Below are positions 8,450 to 16,081 of a stretch of DNA of 30,260 nucleotides, in pieces. The notes beneath the pieces were generated by a model. That model was not told where the DNA came from. It made no database searches and saw only the letters and a list, made by a program, of their open reading frames with translations. How positions within the stretch are numbered: position 1 is the stretch's first letter; each line of letters begins with the position of its first letter. The DNA is from Prosthecobacter debontii. Its GTDB lineage: Bacteria; Verrucomicrobiota; Verrucomicrobiia; Verrucomicrobiales; Akkermansiaceae. Both the position numbers and the translations under genes were made by a program. Where the stretch lies: NCBI GenBank assembly GCA_945883455.1, contig CAMCXJ010000005.1:1-30260 (forward strand). Reading direction: 5' to 3'.

Positions 8450-8780
8450 GCGCGGGTTTTGAAAACAGATAGCTAGCCATCGCCCAAAGGGTAAGCGTAA
8501 AATCCAGAAAAATTCCGCTTCCCGCTTGTATCTGCGCTGCCACTAACTAATCACCAGCGGAACTCTAACTGCTCCTCCCGCCGCCGACCGGTCATCCTGA
8601 GTCGCCGCCACTTCCGTGCGACGCCTCCACGCATCTCGTTCCACTTCAGTTTCCAACGCAGCCTTGTTCTTTCGCGTAAGCTCATGCGTGATACTGTTCA
8701 AAATGACACTACTTCGTCAAGGGGCTATTTTTGGCTAAAAAGGATAGGGCGCATCTGCGATTTACCTAGCCGGGGAGACT
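8450..8780. other. Intergenic region between secretin and oxygenase genes
   Basis: 331 bases between two divergent genes, presumably holding promoters for both. No convincing sigma-70 promoter pair or terminator was found. It contains a 44-codon minus-strand ATG frame (8685-8551) whose product would be extremely basic and Trp-rich (14 Arg, 3 Lys and 5 Trp). No Shine-Dalgarno sequence precedes it, and it may be an artefact of GC-rich sequence. The A/T-rich stretch 8698-8750 is the likeliest place for a rightward promoter. Confidence 0.4.
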
Positions 8781-9434
8781 TTGGGGAAACACCGTGCACG
8801 ACTGGACGGGATATATGCGAACGGGTTGGTGAAACTTTTGGATGCCATCCGGGAGACAGGCTGGTGTGTCTGGCCGGGATTCATGGAAGAGGGGCTGGCA
8901 GCAGATCTTTCTAGCGAGAGCTTGCACTCGTGGCGGGAGGGCGTGTTCCGTCCTGCGGGTGTGGGCCGTGGGGAAAACTTGGCGGTGCGTGGGGACGTGC
9001 GGACGGATCATGTGATGTGGCTGGGTGAGAAAGCCAAATCCCCTTGCCAGGCAGCCTATCTGGAGTCGTTGGAAGAGATGCGGGTGGCGCTGAACCGGCG
9101 GCTTTTCCTGGGCTTGGTGGATTTTGAGGGGCACTTCGCGGTGTATCCACCCGGCGGATTTTACATGCCCCACCTCGATCGCCACCGCGGGACCCAGGAC
9201 AGGATCCTTTCCGTAATCCTTTACCTGAACCCTGCATGGCAGCCCGGCGACGGGGGTGAACTTAGGATGCGGACAACTCCCGGAGAACAGGGAGGTGATT
9301 TCATCACGGTGGAGCCGCGGATGGGAACGCTGGTGTGCTTTCTCTCCGGGGACTTCTGGCATGAGGTACTACCAGCAAAAAAGACGAGGGCGAGCGTGAC
9401 GGGGTGGTTCCGGGGCGGTCCAGCGGCTGTTTAG
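8781..9434 (+). CDS. 2OG-Fe(II) oxygenase (prolyl 4-hydroxylase-like)
   Basis: 217 aa. The facial triad is clear: His131-x-Asp133 (YMPHLDRH) and distal His194 (DFWHEVLP), with Arg203 about nine residues later as the likely 2-oxoglutarate ligand, then ASVTGWFR. The core resembles the P4Hc family, with ILSVILYLN before the middle of the double-stranded beta helix and GTLVCFLSG before the distal His. Such enzymes use 2-oxoglutarate and oxygen to hydroxylate a protein or small molecule; the substrate is not predictable. The start is a TTG at 8781 with GGGGAG just upstream at a short spacing, and an internal GTG at 8829 is an alternative. The gene stands alone on the plus strand. Confidence 0.87.
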   Translation: MGKHRARLDGIYANGLVKLLDAIRETGWCVWPGFMEEGLAADLSSESLHSWREGVFRPAGVGRGENLAVRGDVRTDHVMWLGEKAKSPCQAAYLESLEEMRVALNRRLFLGLVDFEGHFAVYPPGGFYMPHLDRHRGTQDRILSVILYLNPAWQPGDGGELRMRTTPGEQGGDFITVEPRMGTLVCFLSGDFWHEVLPAKKTRASVTGWFRGGPAAV

Positions 9435-9454
9435 ATATTCTCGGAAAAAGCCGA

Positions 9455-9579
9455 TCATGTTTTCATATCGCCGCCAGGGCAAATTCGGATTGATTTAACC
9501 ACGGCTTTCTCGAAGGCGATGCGAATGCCGCCGATTCCGCAAAAGAGTTCGATGAAGCGGACGGGGCAGGGGTGTTCAT
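9455..9579 (-). pseudogene. Relic of a cytosine-5 DNA methyltransferase N-terminus
   Basis: On the minus strand, 9559-9503 translates to RFIELFCGIGGIRIAFEKA, an excellent match to motif I of C5 DNA methyltransferases (typically FIDLFCGIGGFR), which binds S-adenosylmethionine. After this the similarity stops, and the frame ends at 9455 after VVKSIRICPGGDMKT. An ATG at 9579 followed by a natural-looking MNTPAP lies one base out of frame with the motif. A single-base deletion would therefore have broken the original start. The catalytic PC motif and target-recognition domain are absent. It sits in the gap between the oxygenase and CPBP genes. Confidence 0.6.
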
Positions 9580-9612
9580 TTTGAATTTCGAATTTTGAGT
9601 TTTGGATTTTCC
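9580..9612. repeat. A/T-rich short-period repeat
   Basis: Read on the minus strand, this stretch is a run of about four to five degenerate units of the type AAAATTC (AAAATCC, AAAACTC, AAAATTCG, AAATTC) with a 6-8-base period. It directly precedes the ATG of the methyltransferase relic and stands out from the surrounding GC-rich DNA. Confidence 0.45.
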
Positions 9613-9655
9613 AGTGGCGCGGGGGGCGGGTAGGGGGCAGCTTGAGCGAGGGGAT

Positions 9656-10510
9656 ATGGGAAATGTGACTTTGCAGAGCGTTCACGCCACCTATGGGCTG
9701 GCGGTGTTGTTGCTTATGGCGGCGGCGGCTTGGCGGCGGCGCGCGGCAGGGGCGAGGGCGGAGGGTCTGCCGCCGGAGGTTCCGGTGGGGAAGGTGGCGG
9801 TGTGGTTTTACTGTCCGCTGGATCTGTTGGGGATCGCGCTGCTTGCGGGGCTTTTTTATGTGCAGGCGGTGACTGGGGCGGTGATGGGTGAGGGCGATGG
9901 GCCGATCAAGGTGAGTGCGGAGGGGGTGGTGGTTTCCATAGGTTTGCAATTTTTGTTGGCCGGGATTGCGCTGGCGATGGTCGTGAGGAGGGTGGATCCA
10001 GTGAGCTGGCTGGGGCTGCGATGGTGGCAATGGCCATGGGTGCTGCTGATTGCACCGGTGACCGTGGTGTGCATGTGGGCGATTTTTGCGGGGCTACAAG
10101 GCTTGGGCTACATGGATTTGGTGGACAAGCTGGGGGTGGAGAAGGTGCAGGATACGGTGGCGATTTTCCAAAAGGAGAAAAGCGTAGCGGTGCTGATCCT
10201 GATGGGGATTACGGCGGCGGTAGTGGCGCCGATCTGCGAGGAGGTGGTATTCCGCGGCTATCTGTATCCGGCGGTGAAGCGCTTCGCGGGGCCATGGATG
10301 TCGGGGCTGTGCACGGCGCTGATGTTCTCGGCGGCGCACGGCAGTGTTTCGGCGTTGTTGCCGCTGTTTGTCTTCGGGCTGGCGCTGGCGGCGCTTTATG
10401 AGTTCACGGGGTCGATCTGGGCGCCGATGGCGGCGCATTTCCTTTTCAACGCGGCGACGGTGGCGAGCCTGATGGCGGTGCGGATTTATAATTTACCGGT
10501 GCCGACTTAG
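9656..10510 (+). CDS. CPBP family intramembrane metalloprotease
   Basis: 284 aa, with several membrane helices. The three conserved CPBP (Abi/CAAX-protease) motifs are intact: Glu195-Glu196 with Arg200 (EEVVFRG), His228 (FSAAHG), and His261 with Asn265 (HFLFNAAT). In this family the Glu and His residues bind catalytic zinc within the membrane. Bacterial members are linked to protein maturation or bacteriocin immunity, but the substrate here is unknown. The start at ATG 9656 is preferred over a TTG at 9602, because GCGAGGGGAT lies directly upstream and the region before it is low-complexity. It is followed 63 bases later by thiL on the same strand. Confidence 0.88.
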   Translation: MGNVTLQSVHATYGLAVLLLMAAAAWRRRAAGARAEGLPPEVPVGKVAVWFYCPLDLLGIALLAGLFYVQAVTGAVMGEGDGPIKVSAEGVVVSIGLQFLLAGIALAMVVRRVDPVSWLGLRWWQWPWVLLIAPVTVVCMWAIFAGLQGLGYMDLVDKLGVEKVQDTVAIFQKEKSVAVLILMGITAAVVAPICEEVVFRGYLYPAVKRFAGPWMSGLCTALMFSAAHGSVSALLPLFVFGLALAALYEFTGSIWAPMAAHFLFNAATVASLMAVRIYNLPVPT

Positions 10511-10526
10511 AATTTTTTAACCACAA

Positions 10527-10554
10527 ATGAACGGGATGAACGGGATGAACGCGG
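10527..10554 (+). repeat. Tandem nonamer repeat upstream of thiL
   Basis: Two perfect copies of ATGAACGGG (10527-10535, 10536-10544) are followed by a third, ATGAACGCGG, then further GGATG-like words up to the thiL start. It is preceded by TTTTTTAACCACAAATGA. This lies in the short gap between the CPBP gene and thiL. Confidence 0.6.
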
Positions 10555-10573
10555 ATGGTGGAGGGATGGATGA

Positions 10574-11479
10574 ATGCTCCTTGGTTCCACGCTTATGATC
10601 ATGAAGACGCTGGCGGACATTGGGGAGGACGCTCTAATCGCGAGGCTGGTGGCGCTGGCTCCGAGGGGTGAGGCGGCCGAGGGGCCGGGGGATGATTGTG
10701 CGGTGGTAGATGAGGGCGGGGAAATGCTGCGGCTGCTGAAAACGGATGCGTTGGTAGAGGGCGTGCATTTCCTGATGAACGCGGATGCGCGGGCGGTGGG
10801 CTGGAAGGCGGTGGCGCGGGTAATGTCTGACTTCGCTGCGATGGGCGGTGTGGGGGAGCGTTTTTTGGTGACGCTGGTGCTGCCGGGGACGATGGGGATT
10901 GCGTGGATCGAGGATTTTTACAGGGGGATGGGGGATTGCCTGAGTCGGTATGGGGCGCGGCTGGCGGGTGGGGAGACGTGCCGGGTGCCGGAAGGCTCGG
11001 CGGCGGTGATTTCGGTGGCGGCGACGGGTGCGGTAGCTCGTGGGAAAGCGGTGATGCGCTCCGGCGGTAGGCCGGGCGATGGGATCTGGGTGACAGGGCG
11101 GCTGGGCGGCTCGCTGGCGGGAAATCACCTGACATTTCTCCCGAGGGTGGAGGCGGGGCGATGGATCGCGGAAAACCTGCGACCGACGGCGATGATGGAT
11201 CTTTCCGACGGGCTGGCGAAGGACTTGCCGAGGCTGGCAAAATCATCGGGCTGCGGGTTCCGGCTGGAGCGGGCGGCGGTGCCCTGCTCGGAGGGTTGCG
11301 ATTTGGCGCAGGCGCTAAGCGACGGGGAGGACTTCGAGCTGCTTTTCACGGCTCCGGTGGAAGTGGATATGAGCGGATGGGCGAAGATATTTCCCGGGCT
11401 GGAGCTGACAAGGATCGGTGAGCTAGTTCCCGAAAACGAGGGGGAGAGCCTGGAGGGCGGCTGGGATCACTTCGGGTGA
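10574..11479 (+). CDS. thiL: Thiamine-monophosphate kinase
   Basis: 301 aa as called, a normal length for ThiL, which phosphorylates thiamine monophosphate to thiamine diphosphate with ATP. Diagnostic blocks are present in order: IGEDALIARL near the N-terminus, GPGDDCAVV, LLKTDALVEGVHF, GWKAVARVMSDFAAMGG, GGETCR, DLSDGLAKDLPRL and SDGEDFELLFT. The start is uncertain: ATG 10574 has a good GGAGG nine bases upstream, but the conserved part begins at the ATGs 10595 or 10601 (MKTLADIGEDAL). No other thiamine genes are nearby. It ends six bases from the stop of the convergent gene on the minus strand. Confidence 0.95.
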   Translation: MLLGSTLMIMKTLADIGEDALIARLVALAPRGEAAEGPGDDCAVVDEGGEMLRLLKTDALVEGVHFLMNADARAVGWKAVARVMSDFAAMGGVGERFLVTLVLPGTMGIAWIEDFYRGMGDCLSRYGARLAGGETCRVPEGSAAVISVAATGAVARGKAVMRSGGRPGDGIWVTGRLGGSLAGNHLTFLPRVEAGRWIAENLRPTAMMDLSDGLAKDLPRLAKSSGCGFRLERAAVPCSEGCDLAQALSDGEDFELLFTAPVEVDMSGWAKIFPGLELTRIGELVPENEGESLEGGWDHFG

Positions 11480-11485
11480 GTGCGA

Positions 11486-12415
11486 TTAGGGATCGCTCTC
11501 GGCGCTGTCCTTGATTTGCAGCATGGTGACGAATTGCTCCGCCCATTTCGGGGCGGATTCGTGGGAGAGGTTGTCCTCGATGTGCTTGAGCATGCGGACG
11601 GCGGCTCCCTTCTCGTCGCCTACCTTGAAGAGATCGACCTCGGCCTCCCAGTGGAGATTAGGGACGGTCTCGGAGACGAATTTCTCGTAGGCGGGGGAGC
11701 GGACGCCGGACTTCTGCTTTTCGCCGGGCTTTCCGCTCCACGCATCGAGGAGTTCGGCTTCGTTGGCCATGCGTTTCGTCCAGGCGGCCTTGAGGGACTC
11801 GATGCGGTCCTTGCGGCGGAGCTGCGGCAGCATCACCTCTTCGTAAACGGCGGCGACGGGGGCGGGTGCGAGCGGCCAGTTTTCCGCTTTCACGCCGTTG
11901 ATGTCGTAGGCGCGGGCGAAGACGCTGGAGGTGACGCCCTGCTGGACGATGTCGCGGTGGGTGGAAAGCTCCTCCGCCTCGGCGACGATGGTTTCCAGGA
12001 TCTTGGCGGCCTCGATGGCGAGCTTGTCGCGGTCCGGCTTTTCGGAGGCGGCCTCCAGGGTGAGCGCGAGCCAGCGTAACTGCTGCCGGAGGGCGAGGCG
12101 GAAACCGGTGTTGGAGAGCTTTTCCTCGTTCTGTCGTTTCCACTCGCGGAAATCGACGTTATTTTTGTTCATCTCGTCGAAGTTCACTATCTCCTCGCAC
12201 TTGAGATAGAGGTTGAGGGCTTCGTTGGGGCTGTCCATCGCGCCCCTGAAAGCGGTGAGCGCGTTGCGGAAACGGGCGTCGACCTTGGAGTCCGCTTCCT
12301 TGCGGATTTTCTCCAGCCGCTCCAACAAGGCCTCGCGGTCGGAGGGGGAAAGCCCCTCCTGCGCGGCGAGCGGATGCATGGCGGCGAGGAAAAGGGCGAG
12401 GGATAGGGTTTTCAT
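11486..12415 (-). CDS. Secreted helical protein of the MoxR-DUF58-transglutaminase operon
   Basis: 309 aa, family not recognised. A signal peptide is clear (MKTLSLALFLAAMHPLAA, then QEG). The mature protein is mostly helical and charged, with heptad-like stretches such as REALLERLEKIRKEADSKVDARFRNAL and EAAKILETIVAEAEEL. There is no membrane anchor or Cys motif. The ATG at 12415 was chosen because longer frames would run into the upstream transglutaminase gene and lack the signal peptide. It starts 46 bases after the transglutaminase stop and is the fourth gene of the operon, so a periplasmic role linked to that enzyme is likely but unproven. Confidence 0.82.
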   Translation of the reverse strand: MKTLSLALFLAAMHPLAAQEGLSPSDREALLERLEKIRKEADSKVDARFRNALTAFRGAMDSPNEALNLYLKCEEIVNFDEMNKNNVDFREWKRQNEEKLSNTGFRLALRQQLRWLALTLEAASEKPDRDKLAIEAAKILETIVAEAEELSTHRDIVQQGVTSSVFARAYDINGVKAENWPLAPAPVAAVYEEVMLPQLRRKDRIESLKAAWTKRMANEAELLDAWSGKPGEKQKSGVRSPAYEKFVSETVPNLHWEAEVDLFKVGDEKGAAVRMLKHIEDNLSHESAPKWAEQFVTMLQIKDSAESDP

Positions 12416-12461
12416 GCGGGACAGGAGTAACTGTTGGGGAGGGGGTAGCCAAGGAAGGAAG

Positions 12462-14540
12462 CTAAGGGATTCGCTCCTTCGGCTTCGCGGTGCGGATCTT
12501 TGCGGCGATGGCCTCGGCCAGCGTTTGCAGGCGGCTTTCGCCGGAGGCTGGCGGGGGATCGGGGTCGAAGCGGATGCGCTGGTGGATTTCGAGGGCTTCC
12601 TCGAGATCCTTTTCCGGGATGCAGTGACCGGCCAGGCCGCGCAGCCAGGCGGGGAAAGTGACGCCAGCCGGGCGCGGGCCGAGGACGCGGCGGGCTTGTT
12701 TCTCCAAGCGGTGCAGCGCCGTGATACGCTCTGGCGGGATGGGGTTTCCGACGGCGTCCTTGGCGACCACAAGCTTTGATTTCCAAAGCCTGCGTCCGAT
12801 AAATGTGAGTGTGCCGAGACCGAGCGACCACATCACGAGAGAGGCACCGAGGCGGTTCGTGGGACGGTTGCGCCAGAGGAAAAAGTCTTCCTTGAGGCGC
12901 TGGTAGGCATCGGTAAACCCGCGCGATTTGGTAGCACCTTGTGTCTCCGCTGCGAGCCAGTTCGGTGGGGTGGGGTCGAAGTCGATCCACAGGTTCTTGC
13001 TATCGTCCCAGACGCGCGTCCATGCATGTCCATGCGTGCCGCGGATGACGAATTCGTTGCGTTTCATGTCCCTCTCCATTACAGCGAAGCCGACGCAATA
13101 GCGGGCCGGGACGTCGGCGGCGCGGAGCAGGAGGGCGGCAGCGGTGGCGAAATATTCGCAGTGCCCGCGCTTTGAGGTGGTGAGAAAAATGGAGATGGCG
13201 GTCGGTTTCCCGAAGGGTGCGCGGGTAATGGTGAGGTAGCGTGTGTAGGTGAACTCATCCATGAACCACCTCCGGATACAGGCGATTTTTTCAGCGGTGG
13301 TGGGCAGATCGCGAAGTCCCAGATCGACAACGACTTTTTCCAACGTTTCGCGTTCCAGCGTATTGATTTCCAGATCGTATTCCGGCCATGGCTGCTCTTC
13401 AGATACGGCGCTATCCTGCCAGCGCACGATACCATCGATGATGGCTCGCTTGGGGAAAACTCGCACAGTGCCGAGCGGGTTTGACTCGAGGCCGTCGAGT
13501 TCGAAATTTACGAGGCTTGAGGCATCGCCGGGTAAAGGTATGGGATCTTCGGGACGGATCGCTCCGCGGATACGGAAGGAAGGGAGGGGTTTAAGGAGAT
13601 CCTGTTCCGTCATTTCTTCCCGCAGTAAGTAAAAGGGTTCGTCCGGTTTGAGTTCGCGTGTGGCGAGGATGGTGAACGCATCGTTTTCTTCAATGACCTC
13701 AGCGTAGGAACTCGGTAGTTCGGTTCTCCATGAGATCAACTTGTAGCGGTTGTAAGTGGCGAGCCGCAATAGACGGGGCACCCTACCACCTTCTATAATT
13801 TTTATCCGCCAGAGCATTTCTGGCGCCTGCTTGATTTTTCCTAGCGAGCCGATACTTGTTTTACTGACCGTGAGATCGGTGCCGGTGTAACTCTCGTCGG
13901 AGGTGCGGTTCGTCGCCCAATCGTGGAGTTTTTTCATTCCGATCTTACCGCCGAAACCCATCATGCCAGCCGTCAGAAGGATTATTGTGAGGGCGAAAGG
14001 CCGGGCTTTCACACGGGAGAAAACCAGCCAGCCGCCGAGGATCACGAGGCCGGGCAGGAAGATCCATGTTTCCGCGTGGCGGCCGAGGCTGGAGGCGATG
14101 ATTGCCACGACGAAGTAGGGGTTTCCGAAATTGAAATGGATTACCGCATCGCCGAGGCCGAGGCGGCGGTTGCGCTGGCGGTGGAGCGCGCTGAAAAAGG
14201 AGAGGCTGTTGAGTGCCATTTCATTGCGCAGGCCGTAGCTCTGCACGAACTGGAGCGGCAGCAGCAGCATGGGCAGCCAGACCATGAGCTTCGGGAGGGC
14301 AGTGTAACGGTCGCCGTCCAGCCAGATCAGGGTGCCGGCGATGACGGTGAGGAGCATGCTGATACGCCACGCGCGGGAGGCGGCGATGTGATCGAAGTCC
14401 CAGCGGAAGCGGATCCAGTTCGCGCCTTCAAGGAGCAGCGCGGTGATCAGTCCCATCGTCGCGTTGCCGCTCATCGCTCCCCAGAATAGCAGGGAGGCGC
14501 CGAGAAGGAGGCGGGGTGGAGGCTGGACTTCGGTAGGCAT
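12462..14540 (-). CDS. TgpA-like membrane transglutaminase
   Basis: 692 aa. The N-terminal region (about 1-210) holds several membrane helices, as in DUF3488/TgpA proteins. It is followed by a periplasmic part and a transglutaminase-like domain with a cysteine-protease-type triad: Cys461 (RGHCEYFATAAALLLRAADV), His505 (GTHGHAWTRVWD) and Asp520 or Asp522 (WIDFDPTP). A further hydrophobic helix (about 565-585, LVMWSLGLGTLTFIG) comes near the end, before a cytoplasmic tail. Relatives encoded with MoxR and DUF58 genes are thought to act on envelope proteins or peptides; the substrate is unknown. It follows the DUF58 gene after a gap filled by an inverted repeat. Confidence 0.9.
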   Translation of the reverse strand: MPTEVQPPPRLLLGASLLFWGAMSGNATMGLITALLLEGANWIRFRWDFDHIAASRAWRISMLLTVIAGTLIWLDGDRYTALPKLMVWLPMLLLPLQFVQSYGLRNEMALNSLSFFSALHRQRNRRLGLGDAVIHFNFGNPYFVVAIIASSLGRHAETWIFLPGLVILGGWLVFSRVKARPFALTIILLTAGMMGFGGKIGMKKLHDWATNRTSDESYTGTDLTVSKTSIGSLGKIKQAPEMLWRIKIIEGGRVPRLLRLATYNRYKLISWRTELPSSYAEVIEENDAFTILATRELKPDEPFYLLREEMTEQDLLKPLPSFRIRGAIRPEDPIPLPGDASSLVNFELDGLESNPLGTVRVFPKRAIIDGIVRWQDSAVSEEQPWPEYDLEINTLERETLEKVVVDLGLRDLPTTAEKIACIRRWFMDEFTYTRYLTITRAPFGKPTAISIFLTTSKRGHCEYFATAAALLLRAADVPARYCVGFAVMERDMKRNEFVIRGTHGHAWTRVWDDSKNLWIDFDPTPPNWLAAETQGATKSRGFTDAYQRLKEDFFLWRNRPTNRLGASLVMWSLGLGTLTFIGRRLWKSKLVVAKDAVGNPIPPERITALHRLEKQARRVLGPRPAGVTFPAWLRGLAGHCIPEKDLEEALEIHQRIRFDPDPPPASGESRLQTLAEAIAAKIRTAKPKERIP

Positions 14541-14572
14541 GGGTTGGTGGGGATTGATTGCCGAATGATGAC

Positions 14573-14629
14573 TGGTGATTTGGGAATTTTGATTTCGGAT
14601 TCAGCCCAATCAAACTTCCCAAATCACCA
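14573..14629. repeat. Long imperfect inverted repeat between DUF58 and transglutaminase genes
   Basis: The arms TGGTGATTTGGGAA (14573-14586) and TTCCCAAATCACCA (14616-14629) are perfect complements. After one mismatched base, the pairing continues with TTTGATT (14588-14594) and AATCAAA (14608-14614). This gives a 22-bp hairpin with one mismatch and a 13-base loop. It lies 33 bases upstream of the transglutaminase ATG, inside what should be one operon. No T-run follows on the coding strand, so it is not a typical terminator. Confidence 0.7.
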
Positions 14630-14657
14630 ATCACCAATCATCAATCATCAATCATCA
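14621..14657. repeat. Heptanucleotide tandem repeat
   Basis: About five copies of a 7-base unit: two of AATCACC, then three of AATCATC, ending in AATGAATG. It starts inside the right arm of the inverted repeat at 14573-14629, and the left arm carries a related word in the opposite direction. Confidence 0.65.
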
Positions 14658-14695
14658 ATGAATGTAAGCGGAGACGCCATTGGTAAGTTCATGGA

Positions 14696-16048
14696 TTAGC
14701 TCGCAGCGGAAAGTTGCGTCGGCAAGCGCAGGAGATCGCGGGCGATCTCGCCGCATTCCAGCCAGTGGCCGATCACACCGGGCGGGGCGGTGCCGCTTCC
14801 GATCACGAGGGGCACACTGGGGATGGCGGCTTTTACGAGAGTTTTCACGAAATGTTCGCGGCTCTCGTCCCAGCCGTTGAGGACGAGCAGGCAGGAGGTC
14901 ATTTTCTCGCGGTGGCGGATCACGGTCTGCGCGAGTAGGTCGGGCTGTGCGCTGAGCTCGACCTCCACCCCGGCGAGGACTTCGAGAAGTTTCTCCGTGC
15001 GCTCCATGCCACGCCCGGCGGTAACGGTATGTGCCTCGCCCGCGATGAACATCAGGTCGAGCAGCGACTCGCTCCGATCCAGCCCGACGATGAAAGACGC
15101 TGCCACGGAAACCATTTCCTCGAACACGGCGGAGTCCGGCGAGCCGGGAAAGGTGTCGAGCACGAGGGCGTAGCGCGGGAAAAAATTGTCCTCTAGCTCC
15201 TTCACCATCGGGCGGCCGGTGTGCGCCCAGCTTTTCCAATGGATCTGCCGGAGGGGGTCGCCGGGACGGTATTCGCGCAAGCCGACGAACTCGCCCGCGC
15301 TGCCGATCGCGTTGCTGGTTTCCTCACCGCCAATGCGGAATGCAGCGTAACCCGGCATGCTGAACGAGGGCAGCCGATAACGTTTCGGCAGCACCACCAG
15401 CCGCGCGGGTGTAGATCTGGTGGGTGAGCATTTCTGGAAAAAGCCGAGCGGATCGGGCAGCAGCGCGCGGACATCGCCCATCGGGATCACACCACGGCGG
15501 GCGGGTGTTAGTTCCATGGAAACGCGGCGGCTCTCACCGGGCGCGAGGCTCAGGGTTTTCTGCGACTCCCGCGCGGTGAACCCTCCCTTCCGCGAAATGA
15601 GCCACTGCCAGCGGTAATAAACCATCTTGCGGTCGAAAAGATTCCGCTCCTCCTCGCCCGGCTCCGGCGTGCCCGCGAACTCGGCGAACGAAGGGCGCGG
15701 ATCGGGCGGGGTCTGTGTGAGGCGTGCGTTGCGCAGTTTGCTTCTCCCGATGTTCTCGAGCCGCACCGCGTAACGCAGCGGCTCGCCCGCCGTCGCGTGG
15801 CGCGGCAGTTCCAGCGTGGCGGAAAGTTTTGCCCGGCGGAAAAGCGTCCATGTCAGGCTCAACACCACCAGCCCCAGCGAGAAACAGAAGATCTGGAAGA
15901 TGGGGTCTTTCGGCTGTCCCACGCAGAGGAAACTCCCCAGCGAAACCACCAGCAAAGCCCCCACACCGGCGGGCCGTATCCTCCGCCCGAACCAGTGCTG
16001 GAAGGAGGCTCCGCGGTGATACAGGAGATGTAAAAATTTAAATCTCAC
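14696..16048 (-). CDS. DUF58 domain-containing protein
   Basis: 450 aa. Two hydrophobic helices lie near the N-terminus (about 28-60, VGALLVVSLGSFL and IFQIFCFSLGLVVLSL), followed by a beta-rich region. The DUF58 core comes next, with its signature GEFVGLREYRPGDPLRQIHWKSWAHT followed by VKELED (about residues 253-290). The C-terminal part resembles a von Willebrand A fold (YALVLDTFPGSPDSA). Such proteins occur next to MoxR ATPases and transglutaminases. The start is GTG 16048, 33 bases after moxR; an ATG at 16050 is out of frame. A scaffold role in an envelope MoxR system is inferred from the family's usual context. Confidence 0.9.
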   Translation of the reverse strand: MRFKFLHLLYHRGASFQHWFGRRIRPAGVGALLVVSLGSFLCVGQPKDPIFQIFCFSLGLVVLSLTWTLFRRAKLSATLELPRHATAGEPLRYAVRLENIGRSKLRNARLTQTPPDPRPSFAEFAGTPEPGEEERNLFDRKMVYYRWQWLISRKGGFTARESQKTLSLAPGESRRVSMELTPARRGVIPMGDVRALLPDPLGFFQKCSPTRSTPARLVVLPKRYRLPSFSMPGYAAFRIGGEETSNAIGSAGEFVGLREYRPGDPLRQIHWKSWAHTGRPMVKELEDNFFPRYALVLDTFPGSPDSAVFEEMVSVAASFIVGLDRSESLLDLMFIAGEAHTVTAGRGMERTEKLLEVLAGVEVELSAQPDLLAQTVIRHREKMTSCLLVLNGWDESREHFVKTLVKAAIPSVPLVIGSGTAPPGVIGHWLECGEIARDLLRLPTQLSAAS

Positions 16049-16081
16049 ATTTTAAATCTTAAGGAAGAGGCGCTCGATTCG

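Noticed and set aside
8551..8685. A 44-codon Arg- and Trp-rich minus-strand ORF in the gap before the secretin.
   Set aside because: No ribosome-binding site and no family; the composition can arise by chance in GC-rich DNA. Mentioned only within the intergenic entry.
9435..9455. TCGG-AAAAAG-CCGA after the oxygenase gene as a terminator.
   Set aside because: The stem has only four base pairs and no T-run follows.
10599..11246. Long minus-strand ORFs opposite thiL.
   Set aside because: They are Pro/Ser/Arg-rich shadows of a strongly supported thiL coding frame.
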